The notes under the pieces are model-generated. The model worked only from the letters and a program-made list of their open reading frames with translations, did not search any database and had not been told where the DNA came from. 64,000 bases of DNA. Origin: a bacterium (GTDB lineage Bacteria; Patescibacteria; CPR2; UBA1875; JAJYID01). Positions 49,665 through 56,836 of this stretch are shown here, in pieces. Numbering within the stretch: position 1 is the stretch's first letter; every line of letters starts with the position of its first letter. Location: contig JAUSJO010000002.1 of the NCBI GenBank assembly GCA_030647205.1, forward strand, positions 248,001 to 312,000, read 5' to 3'. A program made the position numbers and the translations under genes.

Positions 49665-50489
49665 ATGGATACCCTAGACAAAATTAATATTCAAGGCCAA
49701 GAATACCCTGTTTCTATACTTCAAAAAATGGATAGGGATGCATTATATTTAGGGGCAATATTAAATAATCTATTAAGTTTGGAATATAAATTAAGAGATT
49801 ACGTAAATCTAAGAGAGATTATATCCATTAAGGATAGTAATGAAAGAACGAAAGTAGCGAGAGCTTACTTTTTAGGACCTAGAAAATTCAAAAATCTTAA
49901 GGATGGGGAATATACTGATTTAAAAGAAGGCGAAATAATTGAAAATCTCTCTGTACTAGAAACTTTTGGTAAAATAGTCTCGAAGTTTAATTGCTATAAA
50001 ACTATAATTACTCCAGAAGAGCTCTCAATGGCAAAAAAATTAAGAAATGATCTAGCCCATGGAAGAATTTCAATCGCAGATATAACCAAACTTCCCCCGG
50101 GGACAGATCTTGATAATAGTGAATTTGAGCTTTTTAAGAGCGATGCTATTTTAAAAGAGACAATTAAATTAGAAGAAATACCCCAAAAGTATCAAAAGAT
50201 GGCTAGAGAGATTGAAGATAGTATTGAAAGGGAAGAATGGGACAAACTTTACAAAAAAAGAAAAAATCTTTATTTGAATGGTTATTTGATAGAGAAAAGA
50301 GGAGACGAAATTCTTGTTTTGAAAATTGAAGAGCAAGAAAAACTAGTCACTAGGATTAAACTAACTGATGATGAACTGAAAAGGATGCTGAAAGATTTAA
50401 GTACTATCTATAAAAAGATAGAGAAACTAATAGAGCCGTTGGAAGAAAAATTAGTAAAAGAACTAGAATTGGACGACATTAATTTTTAA
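49665..50489 (+). CDS. HEPN-like domain protein, AT-rich
   Basis: A 274-residue helical protein of unknown family. The motif AKKLRNDLAHGRIS (R127-N128 to H132) fits the R-N-x3-H (Rx4-6H) signature of HEPN ribonuclease-type domains. The C-terminus is a charged coiled coil (LKRMLKDLSTIYKKIEKLIE). Codon use is visibly more A-rich than in the adjacent helicase, with few G/C third positions, suggesting separate origin. The start at 49665 lies 20 nt after the helicase stop and has no ribosome-binding site. The frame happens to extend back into the helicase. HEPN function (RNase toxin, defence) is an inference from the motif. Confidence 0.6.
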   Translation: MDTLDKINIQGQEYPVSILQKMDRDALYLGAILNNLLSLEYKLRDYVNLREIISIKDSNERTKVARAYFLGPRKFKNLKDGEYTDLKEGEIIENLSVLETFGKIVSKFNCYKTIITPEELSMAKKLRNDLAHGRISIADITKLPPGTDLDNSEFELFKSDAILKETIKLEEIPQKYQKMAREIEDSIEREEWDKLYKKRKNLYLNGYLIEKRGDEILVLKIEEQEKLVTRIKLTDDELKRMLKDLSTIYKKIEKLIEPLEEKLVKELELDDINF

Positions 50490-50520
50490 TCCAAGCTCTA
50501 AGGGAAAGGGCTTTTCTTAG

Positions 50521-50558
50521 GTGACGCAACTTGTTGCTATAGCGCTAAGTTGTGTCAT
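50521..50558 (+). terminator. Imperfect hairpin after HEPN-like gene
   Basis: GACGCAACTT and AAGTTGTGTC arms around a 14-nt loop, followed by ATTTGTTTTC. Confidence 0.5.
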
Positions 50559-50574
50559 TTGTTTTCTCGGTTGT

Positions 50575-50618
50575 AAAGTGTCTCAAACTTTTGCGATAGC
50601 AAAAGTTTGAGACACTTT
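50575..50618. repeat. 20-bp perfect inverted repeat with GATA loop
   Basis: AAAGTGTCTCAAACTTTTGC, GATA, and its exact complement. It lies between the HEPN-like gene and the promoter of the CDP-alcohol gene. It is longer than other terminators here and has no real T run. Confidence 0.85.
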
Positions 50619-50625
50619 ATTTGTG

Positions 50626-50631
50626 GTATAA
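50626..50631 (+). promoter_or_regulatory. -10 of CDP-alcohol phosphatidyltransferase gene
   Basis: TATAAT preceded by TGG, about 50 nt before the ATG. The likely -35 (TTTGAG) overlaps the right arm of the inverted repeat. Confidence 0.5.
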
Positions 50632-50681
50632 TGTAAGTCGGTACATTAACAAAGAAGAATTAGCCTGAAAAGGAGGACGTT

Positions 50682-51725
50682 ATGTCTGACACAAGCGTTT
50701 CGCCCTCTGATGTTTTGAGGGCTATTTTTTTATCGGTAAAGAGGCGGTCATTTTCGAGGAAACAGACAGTAGGTCAGAAGATACGATTAGTTCTTATCGT
50801 TCTAGCAGTATTCTTGTCTTCATATGGCCTGGCTGGGTCGGTAGTTGCTTTATTCCTGTCTCTCGGTGTGTTTATGACACTGCGTTGGGTACATCTGAGA
50901 GTTTTCGATTTCAAAGGAGGCATGGTACTTGTCTGTGCAGCATTGTATAGTCTTCCACTTGCCACTGTTGCCAAGGGATATGAAGTGCTATATAAAGTCA
51001 TTCTTCGTAAGATCAGGATAGTGAATTGGTTCCCGAAATTTCCTTTCAACGACCAGACAGTTACTAAAGATCTGACTTATAACGAGCTTCACTCCCGCGA
51101 CACTTTTTGGGGTTCGAAAATGCCAAGATCATTTCCAAGCCCGAATGCGTTAACTGTTATAAGGGCTTTGGGTTCTTTAGTGCTAATATATTTCCACAGT
51201 ATTAGCGCTATCGTCTTTTTCCCGGCTGCGCTCCTCTTATCTCTGACTGATCTGTTTGACGGGGTAATAGCCAGAACCCAAGGTCGGGAGACGGTATTTG
51301 GTAAGTGGGCAGACCCTATAGCAGACAGAATGTTGCTTCTTTCGGTTGCTATCTTTCTATATTACAGAAATCCTTCTTTTTGGAGCTCTGCGAGTATAAA
51401 GATAATAGCACCTGAGGTAATATTCTTGTTGTTCTTCGCGATTGTTATTATATCGAGAAGGCCGGTGGTGCCTAGGGCAGTTTTCTGGGGGAGGATAAAG
51501 TTCGTTCTATATCTTTTTTCAGTTAATAGCCTTCTCTTTGGGAATGTCGTTCTTGCGGAGATACTCTTGAATGTAGGCTGCCTGTTTTCTTGGGTAGCTA
51601 CCTGTAGTTATATAACCCGGTTTTACCAAGAAATGTATCACAAGAGTATCTTCAATGGAGTCCTCGAGTGGCTTGCCACTCATTCCAATAGGATCCAAGA
51701 AGAACTTAGCACCTGTAAACTCTAG
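50682..51725 (+). CDS. CDP-alcohol phosphatidyltransferase
   Basis: Transfers a phosphatidyl group from CDP-diacylglycerol to an alcohol such as glycerol-3-phosphate. The 347-residue protein has an unusual N-terminal region of about 145 residues with two or three hydrophobic helices. The canonical domain follows: SPNALTVIRALGSLVLIYFH, then the catalytic D-G-x2-A-R-x8-G-x3-D-x3-D motif as DLFDGVIARTQGRETVFGKW and ADPIADRM. Standard PgsA is ~180-200 residues, so the N-terminal extension is odd. AAAAGGAGG precedes the ATG. It is terminated by the strong hairpin at 51726, whose arm begins right after the stop. Confidence 0.85.
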   Translation: MSDTSVSPSDVLRAIFLSVKRRSFSRKQTVGQKIRLVLIVLAVFLSSYGLAGSVVALFLSLGVFMTLRWVHLRVFDFKGGMVLVCAALYSLPLATVAKGYEVLYKVILRKIRIVNWFPKFPFNDQTVTKDLTYNELHSRDTFWGSKMPRSFPSPNALTVIRALGSLVLIYFHSISAIVFFPAALLLSLTDLFDGVIARTQGRETVFGKWADPIADRMLLLSVAIFLYYRNPSFWSSASIKIIAPEVIFLLFFAIVIISRRPVVPRAVFWGRIKFVLYLFSVNSLLFGNVVLAEILLNVGCLFSWVATCSYITRFYQEMYHKSIFNGVLEWLATHSNRIQEELSTCKL

Positions 51726-51752
51726 GGCGCCGACAAAAGTCGGCGCCTTTTA
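51726..51752 (+). terminator. Terminator of CDP-alcohol gene
   Basis: GGCGCCGAC-AAAA-GTCGGCGCC followed by TTTTACTTTG. Confidence 0.93.
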
Positions 51753-51775
51753 CTTTGTCAAAATAGAAAACACTT

Positions 51776-51804
51776 TTGACCGTGTCTCATATCTATATTA
51801 GAAT
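51776..51804 (+). promoter_or_regulatory. Promoter of the 118-aa gene at 51845
   Basis: TTGACC, 17 nt, TAGAAT. Confidence 0.7.
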
Positions 51805-51844
51805 GTAGATAACTTGTAAAGCGTACTTTGAAGAGGAGGTGTCT

Positions 51845-52201
51845 ATGGACTTCAGCGTGGCAAGTTTCGACTTTCGGGTGGATAGAAAAGACTCAAAAAC
51901 ATTAGGCAATCTAGATGGTAAAAGTACTAAATACAGTCTTCCCATTGAGGGGCTGATACATCTTATCATCACAGAAGACGACGGCAGTGTCAGCGAGAGA
52001 GAAGTTGAATGTACCGGATGGATGCTCGGAAATCATTTTGAGCTTTCCGGTAAATGTTTCATCTCTCCGAGAGTGAAGTTTCGATGTGTTTTGACAGAGG
52101 AACTTCAGGAGGGATTTGAAAAAATAGAAATGATCGCTCCAAATGTTGTTTTTGGTTTCAGTGCTGAAGAGTGGTTCATGGGCAACTCGGGGGTAAACTG
52201 A
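51845..52201 (+). CDS. Hypothetical beta-rich protein
   Basis: A 118-residue protein with alternating hydrophobic patterns (MDFSVASFDFRVDRKDSKTL, LIHLIITEDDGSVSEREVEC, EKIEMIAPNVVFGFSAEEWF) suggesting a beta-sandwich or barrel. Three Cys are present but not spaced as a zinc site. No family recognised. The start at 51845 follows GAGGAGG by 6 nt. A GTG two codons earlier would overlap the ribosome-binding site. Monocistronic: promoter at 51776, terminator at 52282. Confidence 0.6.
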   Translation: MDFSVASFDFRVDRKDSKTLGNLDGKSTKYSLPIEGLIHLIITEDDGSVSEREVECTGWMLGNHFELSGKCFISPRVKFRCVLTEELQEGFEKIEMIAPNVVFGFSAEEWFMGNSGVN

Positions 52202-52281
52202 AGGTTTTCTAGAAGCTACCTTCCAAAAGGAGGATGCTGGTCAACCTGTGATGCAATCTCAAAAAGAAAGTCTCTTATATC

Positions 52282-52312
52282 GGGCGGCACGCAAGTGCCG
52301 CCCTAATTCTAT
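52282..52312 (+). terminator. Terminator of the 51845 gene
   Basis: GGGCGGCAC-GCAA-GTGCCGCCC followed by TAATTCTATTTAT. Confidence 0.85.
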
Positions 52313-52363
52313 TTATAAATCCTTATATCTTTGCTATTATGGTAAAAATCGGAGGGTTTATCT

Positions 52364-55159
52364 TTGGAAGCATATAAAATTCCTTTAAAAGATGTTTTTG
52401 TAGAACTCAAAACTTCTGAAAACGGACTTGAGATACATGAAGTCCAAAAGAGGTTGGCTGAGTTTGGGCGAAATGAAATAAAGAGGGTCAGGCATAGACC
52501 TATACTTTTTGATTTTATTGAACAGTTCACAAACCTTTTTGCTCTCATACTTATTTTTGCCGGTTTCTTGAGCCTATTTCTCGGGAATAGTCGCGATGCG
52601 ATCATTCTATTCCTCATAGTTTTTCTAAATGCCATTGTTGGATTTTTTCAGGAGTACAAGGCGGAAAAAACTATCGAGGCGCTTCAAAAAATTGTACCGA
52701 AGGAAACGACCGTTCGGCGAAGCGGGAAAAACATTCGTGTCAATGTCTCGGATATTGTTTCGGGCGACGTCGTGATTTTACAGGCCGGGGATACTGTGCC
52801 GGCAGATCTACGGCTAACCAAGGCATACAACTTAAAGACCAATGACTTTGTCTTGACCGGTGAGTCGATATCGCAGGAAAAGTTTGCCGGTGATGTAAAG
52901 AACGAGAAAGATGTTGGATTGACTGACATTGATAACTGTCTTTTTACCGGTATGCAGGTGACGGACGGATCTTGTGAAGGCATTATTTTTGCGACGGGAA
53001 TGAATACGGAGTTTGGTAAGATTGCTCATCTGACGTCAGAAGTTAAGAGAGAACAAAGCCCACTTCAAAAAGAAATAGATATAATGGGCAAAAAAGTAAC
53101 TAAGCTTGTAGCTGTTATTTTGCCATTTATGTTTGCGATATTTTACTTTACTAATCGAGCCAATTTTCATTTTTTTACCGCATTTCAGTTTTCCATAGGT
53201 GTTTCAAGCGCCATGGTGCCCGAGGGTTTGGTGGCGACTGTGTCTATCGCGCTTGCTATCGGGGTGCAGCGGGTGGCAAAGAAAAAAGCCGTGATCAGAA
53301 AGCTTTCCTCGGTAGAAACTCTTGGTGCAGTTTCTGTTATCGTTACTGATAAAACAGGTACTCTAACAAAAAACGAGATGACTGTAAAAGAACTTTATAC
53401 CGGTGGCAGCCATGTGCATGTAAGCGGCGTTGGATATAGTGCTAAGGGGGATTTTCTACAAGGACAGTCCTTGCAAAATGCGAAGGCAAGGACTGTCCTT
53501 GTAAGCAAGTATGAAGAACTTTTTAAAGGAGCAGTGCTTTGTAACAATGCCGACATTAATTTTGGAGAGGGTGGGGATGCTTCTAAAATAATTGGAGACC
53601 AAATGGAAGCGGCTCTACTTGTCATGGGGAAGAAAGCCGGTTTTGAAAAAGGAAAACTAGCCGAAACATTCCCGAGAGTATATGAGATCTCATTTGACTC
53701 AAACCGGAGGATGATGAGTGTTGTGGTCGATGGTGGAAACGAAAATATTATTTACACAAAAGGCGCACCGCTTGATGTCCTTGCCAAATGCTCAAAGATT
53801 AGGGAAAAAGGCAGAGCGCTTAAAATTACAAAAGAACATATAGAAGCTCTCAAAACCCAAAACGACATGTTTGCCTCTGATGCTCTTAGGGTTATAGCTA
53901 TCGCTACGAAAACAATAGGAAAAAAAGAAAAGTATTCTCAGAAAGAAACAGAAAGCGAGCTGACCTTTTTGGGCCTTGTCGGGATTATCGATCCACCTAG
54001 AGTTGACGTGGCGCCATCTATAAAAAAATGCGAAGATGCGGGAATTAAGATCTTCATGGTGACGGGAGACTATGGTATCACGGCGGGTGCGATAGGCAAA
54101 AAGATAGGACTAGCCGAAAATCCGTGTGTTATAACTGGTGATGATCTAAAAATCATGGACGATTTTGATCTCGGCAAGATCCTTAACTTTGGCAAAGAAG
54201 GGTATGATGGGGTAATATTTGCCCGCACTACGCCGGAAGATAAAATGCGGATTGTCACAGTGCTCAAAAATTATGACTATATCGTAGCAGTGACAGGTGA
54301 TGGCGTAAATGATGCCCCAGCTTTAAAGAGCGCCCATATCGGTGTAGCAATGGGTATCACGGGGACGGACGTTTCGAAAGAAGCTTCAGAAATGGTGCTT
54401 CTAAATGACAGTTTTGCAAGCATTGTTTCGGCTATCCATGAAGGAAGGACCGTGTACGACAATACCAAGAAATTCGTTTATTATATTTTTTCTTCAAACG
54501 CGACCGAATTCTTCGTGGTTTTTATAGGGTCGCTTTTTGGGATGATGCCGATGTTCGCCATCCAGATACTTTTGATAGATCTTTGCACTGATGTCTTTCC
54601 TTCCCTCGCTTTAGCAGTTGATCCATCAGAAAAAGGCGTAATGAAAAAAAGACCGAGAGATCCTAGAGGCAAACTTCTGGATTGGAATGTTTTTAAAGCG
54701 CTTTTTAGAGTCGGGATAGTCGGCGGAGCACTCGGATTTATCGTTTTTCTTTCAGTAATGATGCGGGGCGGTTGGCACTGGGGTGAGGCGATGCACGAGG
54801 GACCGCTTCTTTTCCAGGCAACAGCGGCGACCTATGCCACGCTTGTTATATGCCAGGTATTTAACTCTATAGAGTCGCGGTCGTTTGAGGCCGGTATAGC
54901 GAAACTTTTCTGGGGCAACAAGAAACTTATCGGAGCTATTGGAATTTCAATATTTTTGCTTATGAACATTATCTATAATCCATGGGTACAGCCATTTTCT
55001 AGAACTGCAGCTATTGAGCCGGCAAATTGGATAACAATAATCTTCGCCGGGCTTATCTTTCTTGCTTCGGTAGAAATGAAAAAATGGAGTGTAAGAAAAG
55101 AAAAAGAAAGCTCAATCCTTGAAGCAATAAGGCGCGAGATTTTTGATCAGCCTGTTTGA
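52364..55159 (+). CDS. P-type cation-transporting ATPase (type II)
   Basis: A 931-residue cation pump of the Ca2+/Na+-ATPase (PMR1/SERCA-like) group. It has an N-terminal cation-ATPase domain, actuator TGES (VLTGESISQ), the PEGL motif of TM4 (AMVPEGLVATVSIALAIGV), and phosphorylation motif VTDKTGTLTKNEM. KGAP, the MVTGDYGITAGAIGKKIGLA region, TGDGVNDAPALKSAHIGVAM and six C-terminal helices follow. The TTG start at 52364 has GGAGGG 7 nt upstream. Near residue 370 a perfect inverted repeat (53458-53502) encodes about 15 residues (QGQSLQNAKARTVLV). This is probably an inserted element that did not break the frame. Ion specificity is unresolved. Confidence 0.93.
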   Translation: MEAYKIPLKDVFVELKTSENGLEIHEVQKRLAEFGRNEIKRVRHRPILFDFIEQFTNLFALILIFAGFLSLFLGNSRDAIILFLIVFLNAIVGFFQEYKAEKTIEALQKIVPKETTVRRSGKNIRVNVSDIVSGDVVILQAGDTVPADLRLTKAYNLKTNDFVLTGESISQEKFAGDVKNEKDVGLTDIDNCLFTGMQVTDGSCEGIIFATGMNTEFGKIAHLTSEVKREQSPLQKEIDIMGKKVTKLVAVILPFMFAIFYFTNRANFHFFTAFQFSIGVSSAMVPEGLVATVSIALAIGVQRVAKKKAVIRKLSSVETLGAVSVIVTDKTGTLTKNEMTVKELYTGGSHVHVSGVGYSAKGDFLQGQSLQNAKARTVLVSKYEELFKGAVLCNNADINFGEGGDASKIIGDQMEAALLVMGKKAGFEKGKLAETFPRVYEISFDSNRRMMSVVVDGGNENIIYTKGAPLDVLAKCSKIREKGRALKITKEHIEALKTQNDMFASDALRVIAIATKTIGKKEKYSQKETESELTFLGLVGIIDPPRVDVAPSIKKCEDAGIKIFMVTGDYGITAGAIGKKIGLAENPCVITGDDLKIMDDFDLGKILNFGKEGYDGVIFARTTPEDKMRIVTVLKNYDYIVAVTGDGVNDAPALKSAHIGVAMGITGTDVSKEASEMVLLNDSFASIVSAIHEGRTVYDNTKKFVYYIFSSNATEFFVVFIGSLFGMMPMFAIQILLIDLCTDVFPSLALAVDPSEKGVMKKRPRDPRGKLLDWNVFKALFRVGIVGGALGFIVFLSVMMRGGWHWGEAMHEGPLLFQATAATYATLVICQVFNSIESRSFEAGIAKLFWGNKKLIGAIGISIFLLMNIIYNPWVQPFSRTAAIEPANWITIIFAGLIFLASVEMKKWSVRKEKESSILEAIRREIFDQPV
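53458..53502. repeat. 17-bp perfect inverted repeat inside ATPase coding sequence
   Basis: ACAAGGACAGTCCTTGC, 11-nt loop, and its exact complement GCAAGGACTGTCCTTGT. Each arm is itself nearly palindromic (AAGGAC-x-GTCCTT). The 45 bp is a multiple of three and the frame stays open. Confidence 0.85.
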
Positions 55160-55164
55160 GTGGC

Positions 55165-55193
55165 TTGATTATTCATCTGCGAATTTGTAAAAT
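55165..55193 (+). promoter_or_regulatory. Promoter of cytochrome-b5-like gene (leaderless)
   Basis: TTGATT, 17 nt, TAAAAT. The -10 ends 6 nt before the ATG at 55200. Confidence 0.75.
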
Positions 55194-55199
55194 CATCAA

Positions 55200-55925
55200 A
55201 TGAGATATATCTATAAAACACTTCGAATAACGGCATGGCTACTTGTCGGCGCAACCGGCCTGACTATGCTTTTCGGATTTCTGGCGTATAAGCCTTATAT
55301 CACTCATCACATAACTCCAGATTTATCCACTTATTTGCATAACATTTTTCTTCCGCTTGTCTTTGCTCCGCTATTTTTTATCCATTCATTGTGTGGGACA
55401 TTCATGGCGATAAAAAGGCAGCAGTGGATTAAAAATAAGAAAGTTTGGCAGATAGGCGCGAGTATTCTTTGGTTTGGCGCATTGGCTGTTTTGGGTGTTC
55501 TTTACTTTGTCCAACCTCCTCAGGCAAAAAACTCAGCCGCGAAAAGCCAAAACTCTTCTGCCTCACAGCCCGCGACTTCGGCAAGTCCTGCTCAAACACT
55601 GACCTTGGTAGAAATATCAAAACATAATTCACAAAGTGATTGCTGGATGATTATAGACAACAAAGTTTATAATTTAACATCGTACTGTATGATGCATCCT
55701 GGAGGAGGGAGTGGTATAACTTCTTACTGTGGGGCTGACGGGACGAATGCTTTTAACACAAAGGATAAGTCTAATCCGAAGTCTCATTCAAGTTATGCAA
55801 CCGGCCTCCTTGATTCATACTACATCGGTGATGTGGGCGCTCAAGCCGATAGCTCAAAAATTCAGCCCACTCAAAGCCAATCTACTACAAATTCTGGTGG
55901 ATCACGTAGTGGAGAAGACGACTAA
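55200..55925 (+). CDS. Membrane protein with cytochrome-b5-like domain
   Basis: A 241-residue protein. Three TM helices at about 10-30, 45-70 and 80-100 carry His residues at membrane borders (YLHNIFLPL, FFIHSLCGTF). A Ser/Ala/Gln linker leads to a cytochrome-b5-like haem domain at about 130-215: LVEISKHNSQSDCWMIIDNK, the haem-ligand MMHPGGGSGI, and the second ligand His in PKSHSSYATGLLDSYYIGDV. It should be a membrane-bound haem protein of electron transfer. It has a leaderless promoter and a terminator right after the stop, so it is monocistronic. Haem-synthesis genes are not in the window. Confidence 0.82.
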   Translation: MRYIYKTLRITAWLLVGATGLTMLFGFLAYKPYITHHITPDLSTYLHNIFLPLVFAPLFFIHSLCGTFMAIKRQQWIKNKKVWQIGASILWFGALAVLGVLYFVQPPQAKNSAAKSQNSSASQPATSASPAQTLTLVEISKHNSQSDCWMIIDNKVYNLTSYCMMHPGGGSGITSYCGADGTNAFNTKDKSNPKSHSSYATGLLDSYYIGDVGAQADSSKIQPTQSQSTTNSGGSRSGEDD

Positions 55926-55943
55926 CTTAAATAAATAGCAAAG

Positions 55944-55973
55944 AAAAAAGCGGCTCAAAGGAGCCGCTTTTAT
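55944..55973 (+). terminator. Terminator of cytochrome-b5-like gene
   Basis: AAAAGCGGCTC-4 nt-GAGCCGCTTTT hairpin. Confidence 0.88.
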
Positions 55974-55997
55974 TCACGGTTTTTCCTGCCGCTATGA

Positions 55998-56411
55998 TTA
56001 CCTCATGGTTTCTTCAACTATCTCCAGGTAAATATCGAGGATATTCGTTTTAGTGGTTTCTACTCTCTCGAAAAGAGGATCCAGGAGATTTATCATGAGG
56101 AACTCACCCTCTGGTAAGAGTCCGTATTCATCTTCCTCGGAATCGTAGCAGATGATGTCGCCCTCGATGCTTAGCCGCTTTTCTTCACCTTTTTCAGTAA
56201 AGGTGATTGTGTAGCCCGGGGTGCCGAACTTCGTCGGGTAGAAGTCATTTTCGGGGTCGAAAGGAGCGGCTTTGGCCAGAGCCTCCATCACTTGGCTGAT
56301 AATGTCAGTATCTATGATGTCGATCTCAGCCTCGAGTAGGTAACTGTCCTCTCCCTCATCAACTCCTTTGACTTTCCTGATGTGAACCTTTGCGGGTAAT
56401 TGGATAATCAT
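55998..56411 (-). CDS. Hypothetical acidic beta-rich protein
   Basis: A 137-residue acidic protein (MIIQLPAKVHIRKVKGVDEG; SIEGDIICYDSEEDEYGLLP) with strand-like alternation, family unknown. The start at 56411 has GAGGAG 8 nt upstream. A GTG three codons earlier would sit directly on the ribosome-binding site. It is the second gene of a two-gene unit with the zinc-ribbon protein at 56427, separated by 15 nt. Confidence 0.6.
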   Translation of the reverse strand: MIIQLPAKVHIRKVKGVDEGEDSYLLEAEIDIIDTDIISQVMEALAKAAPFDPENDFYPTKFGTPGYTITFTEKGEEKRLSIEGDIICYDSEEDEYGLLPEGEFLMINLLDPLFERVETTKTNILDIYLEIVEETMR

Positions 56412-56426
56412 TGTTATCACTCCTCG

Positions 56427-56693
56427 CTAATATTTGAGACACTCGATTGCAATTTCTGCCATCATTGCTGCTTCTTCGGGATCGTCCCAGTTCCCAAGCT
56501 CTGTCCGAAAAAGCGCATATCCGGGAAATATCATTTCTCCATGACAGCAGGGGCAGTCTTTGCCGTTTTTCTCTCCGGTTGCATGGCATGCGGGGCAAGC
56601 CTTCATGCCATCTATGATTGTTTTCAGCGGCGCTTTCCGGAGCTTTTCTATCAGTAGTGTTCTGTTTGAATCTATCTGATTTGATTTACTCAA
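56427..56693 (-). CDS. Small DnaJ-type zinc-finger-like protein
   Basis: An 88-residue protein with two CxxC knuckles of DnaJ central-domain style: ACPACHATG and CPCCHGEM, 9 residues apart. It should bind one Zn. The flanks are helical (NRTLLIEKLRKAPLKTIIDG, DDPEEAAMMAEIAIECLKY). A TTG start at 56693 is preferred because AAGGAG lies 8 nt upstream. The GTG at 56702 is too close to that site. The promoter is TTGACT-N17-GATAAT. A chaperone-linked role is possible but unproven. Confidence 0.62.
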   Translation of the reverse strand: MSKSNQIDSNRTLLIEKLRKAPLKTIIDGMKACPACHATGEKNGKDCPCCHGEMIFPGYALFRTELGNWDDPEEAAMMAEIAIECLKY

Positions 56694-56735
56694 TGTTCTC
56701 ACTCCTTACGGATTTTTAGTATAGGAAATGTGGTT

Positions 56736-56765
56736 ACATTATCGCCATAAATATCCTTTTAGTCA
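56736..56765 (-). promoter_or_regulatory. Promoter of the 56693/56411 unit
   Basis: TTGACT, 17 nt ending TGGC, GATAAT on the minus strand. A semi-palindrome AATGT-4 nt-ACATT (about 56728-56741) overlaps the -10/+1 region and could be an operator. Confidence 0.55.
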
Positions 56766-56799
56766 ACTTTTGTGACAGGAAACCCAACTTAAAATTTTA

Positions 56800-56828
56800 T
56801 TGCAATCACAAGAAATTTGGAGTATAAT
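56800..56828 (+). promoter_or_regulatory. Promoter of pyk (leaderless)
   Basis: TTGCAA, 17 nt, TATAAT. The -10 ends 8 nt before the GTG start. Confidence 0.82.
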
Positions 56829-56836
56829 CTCTTCTT

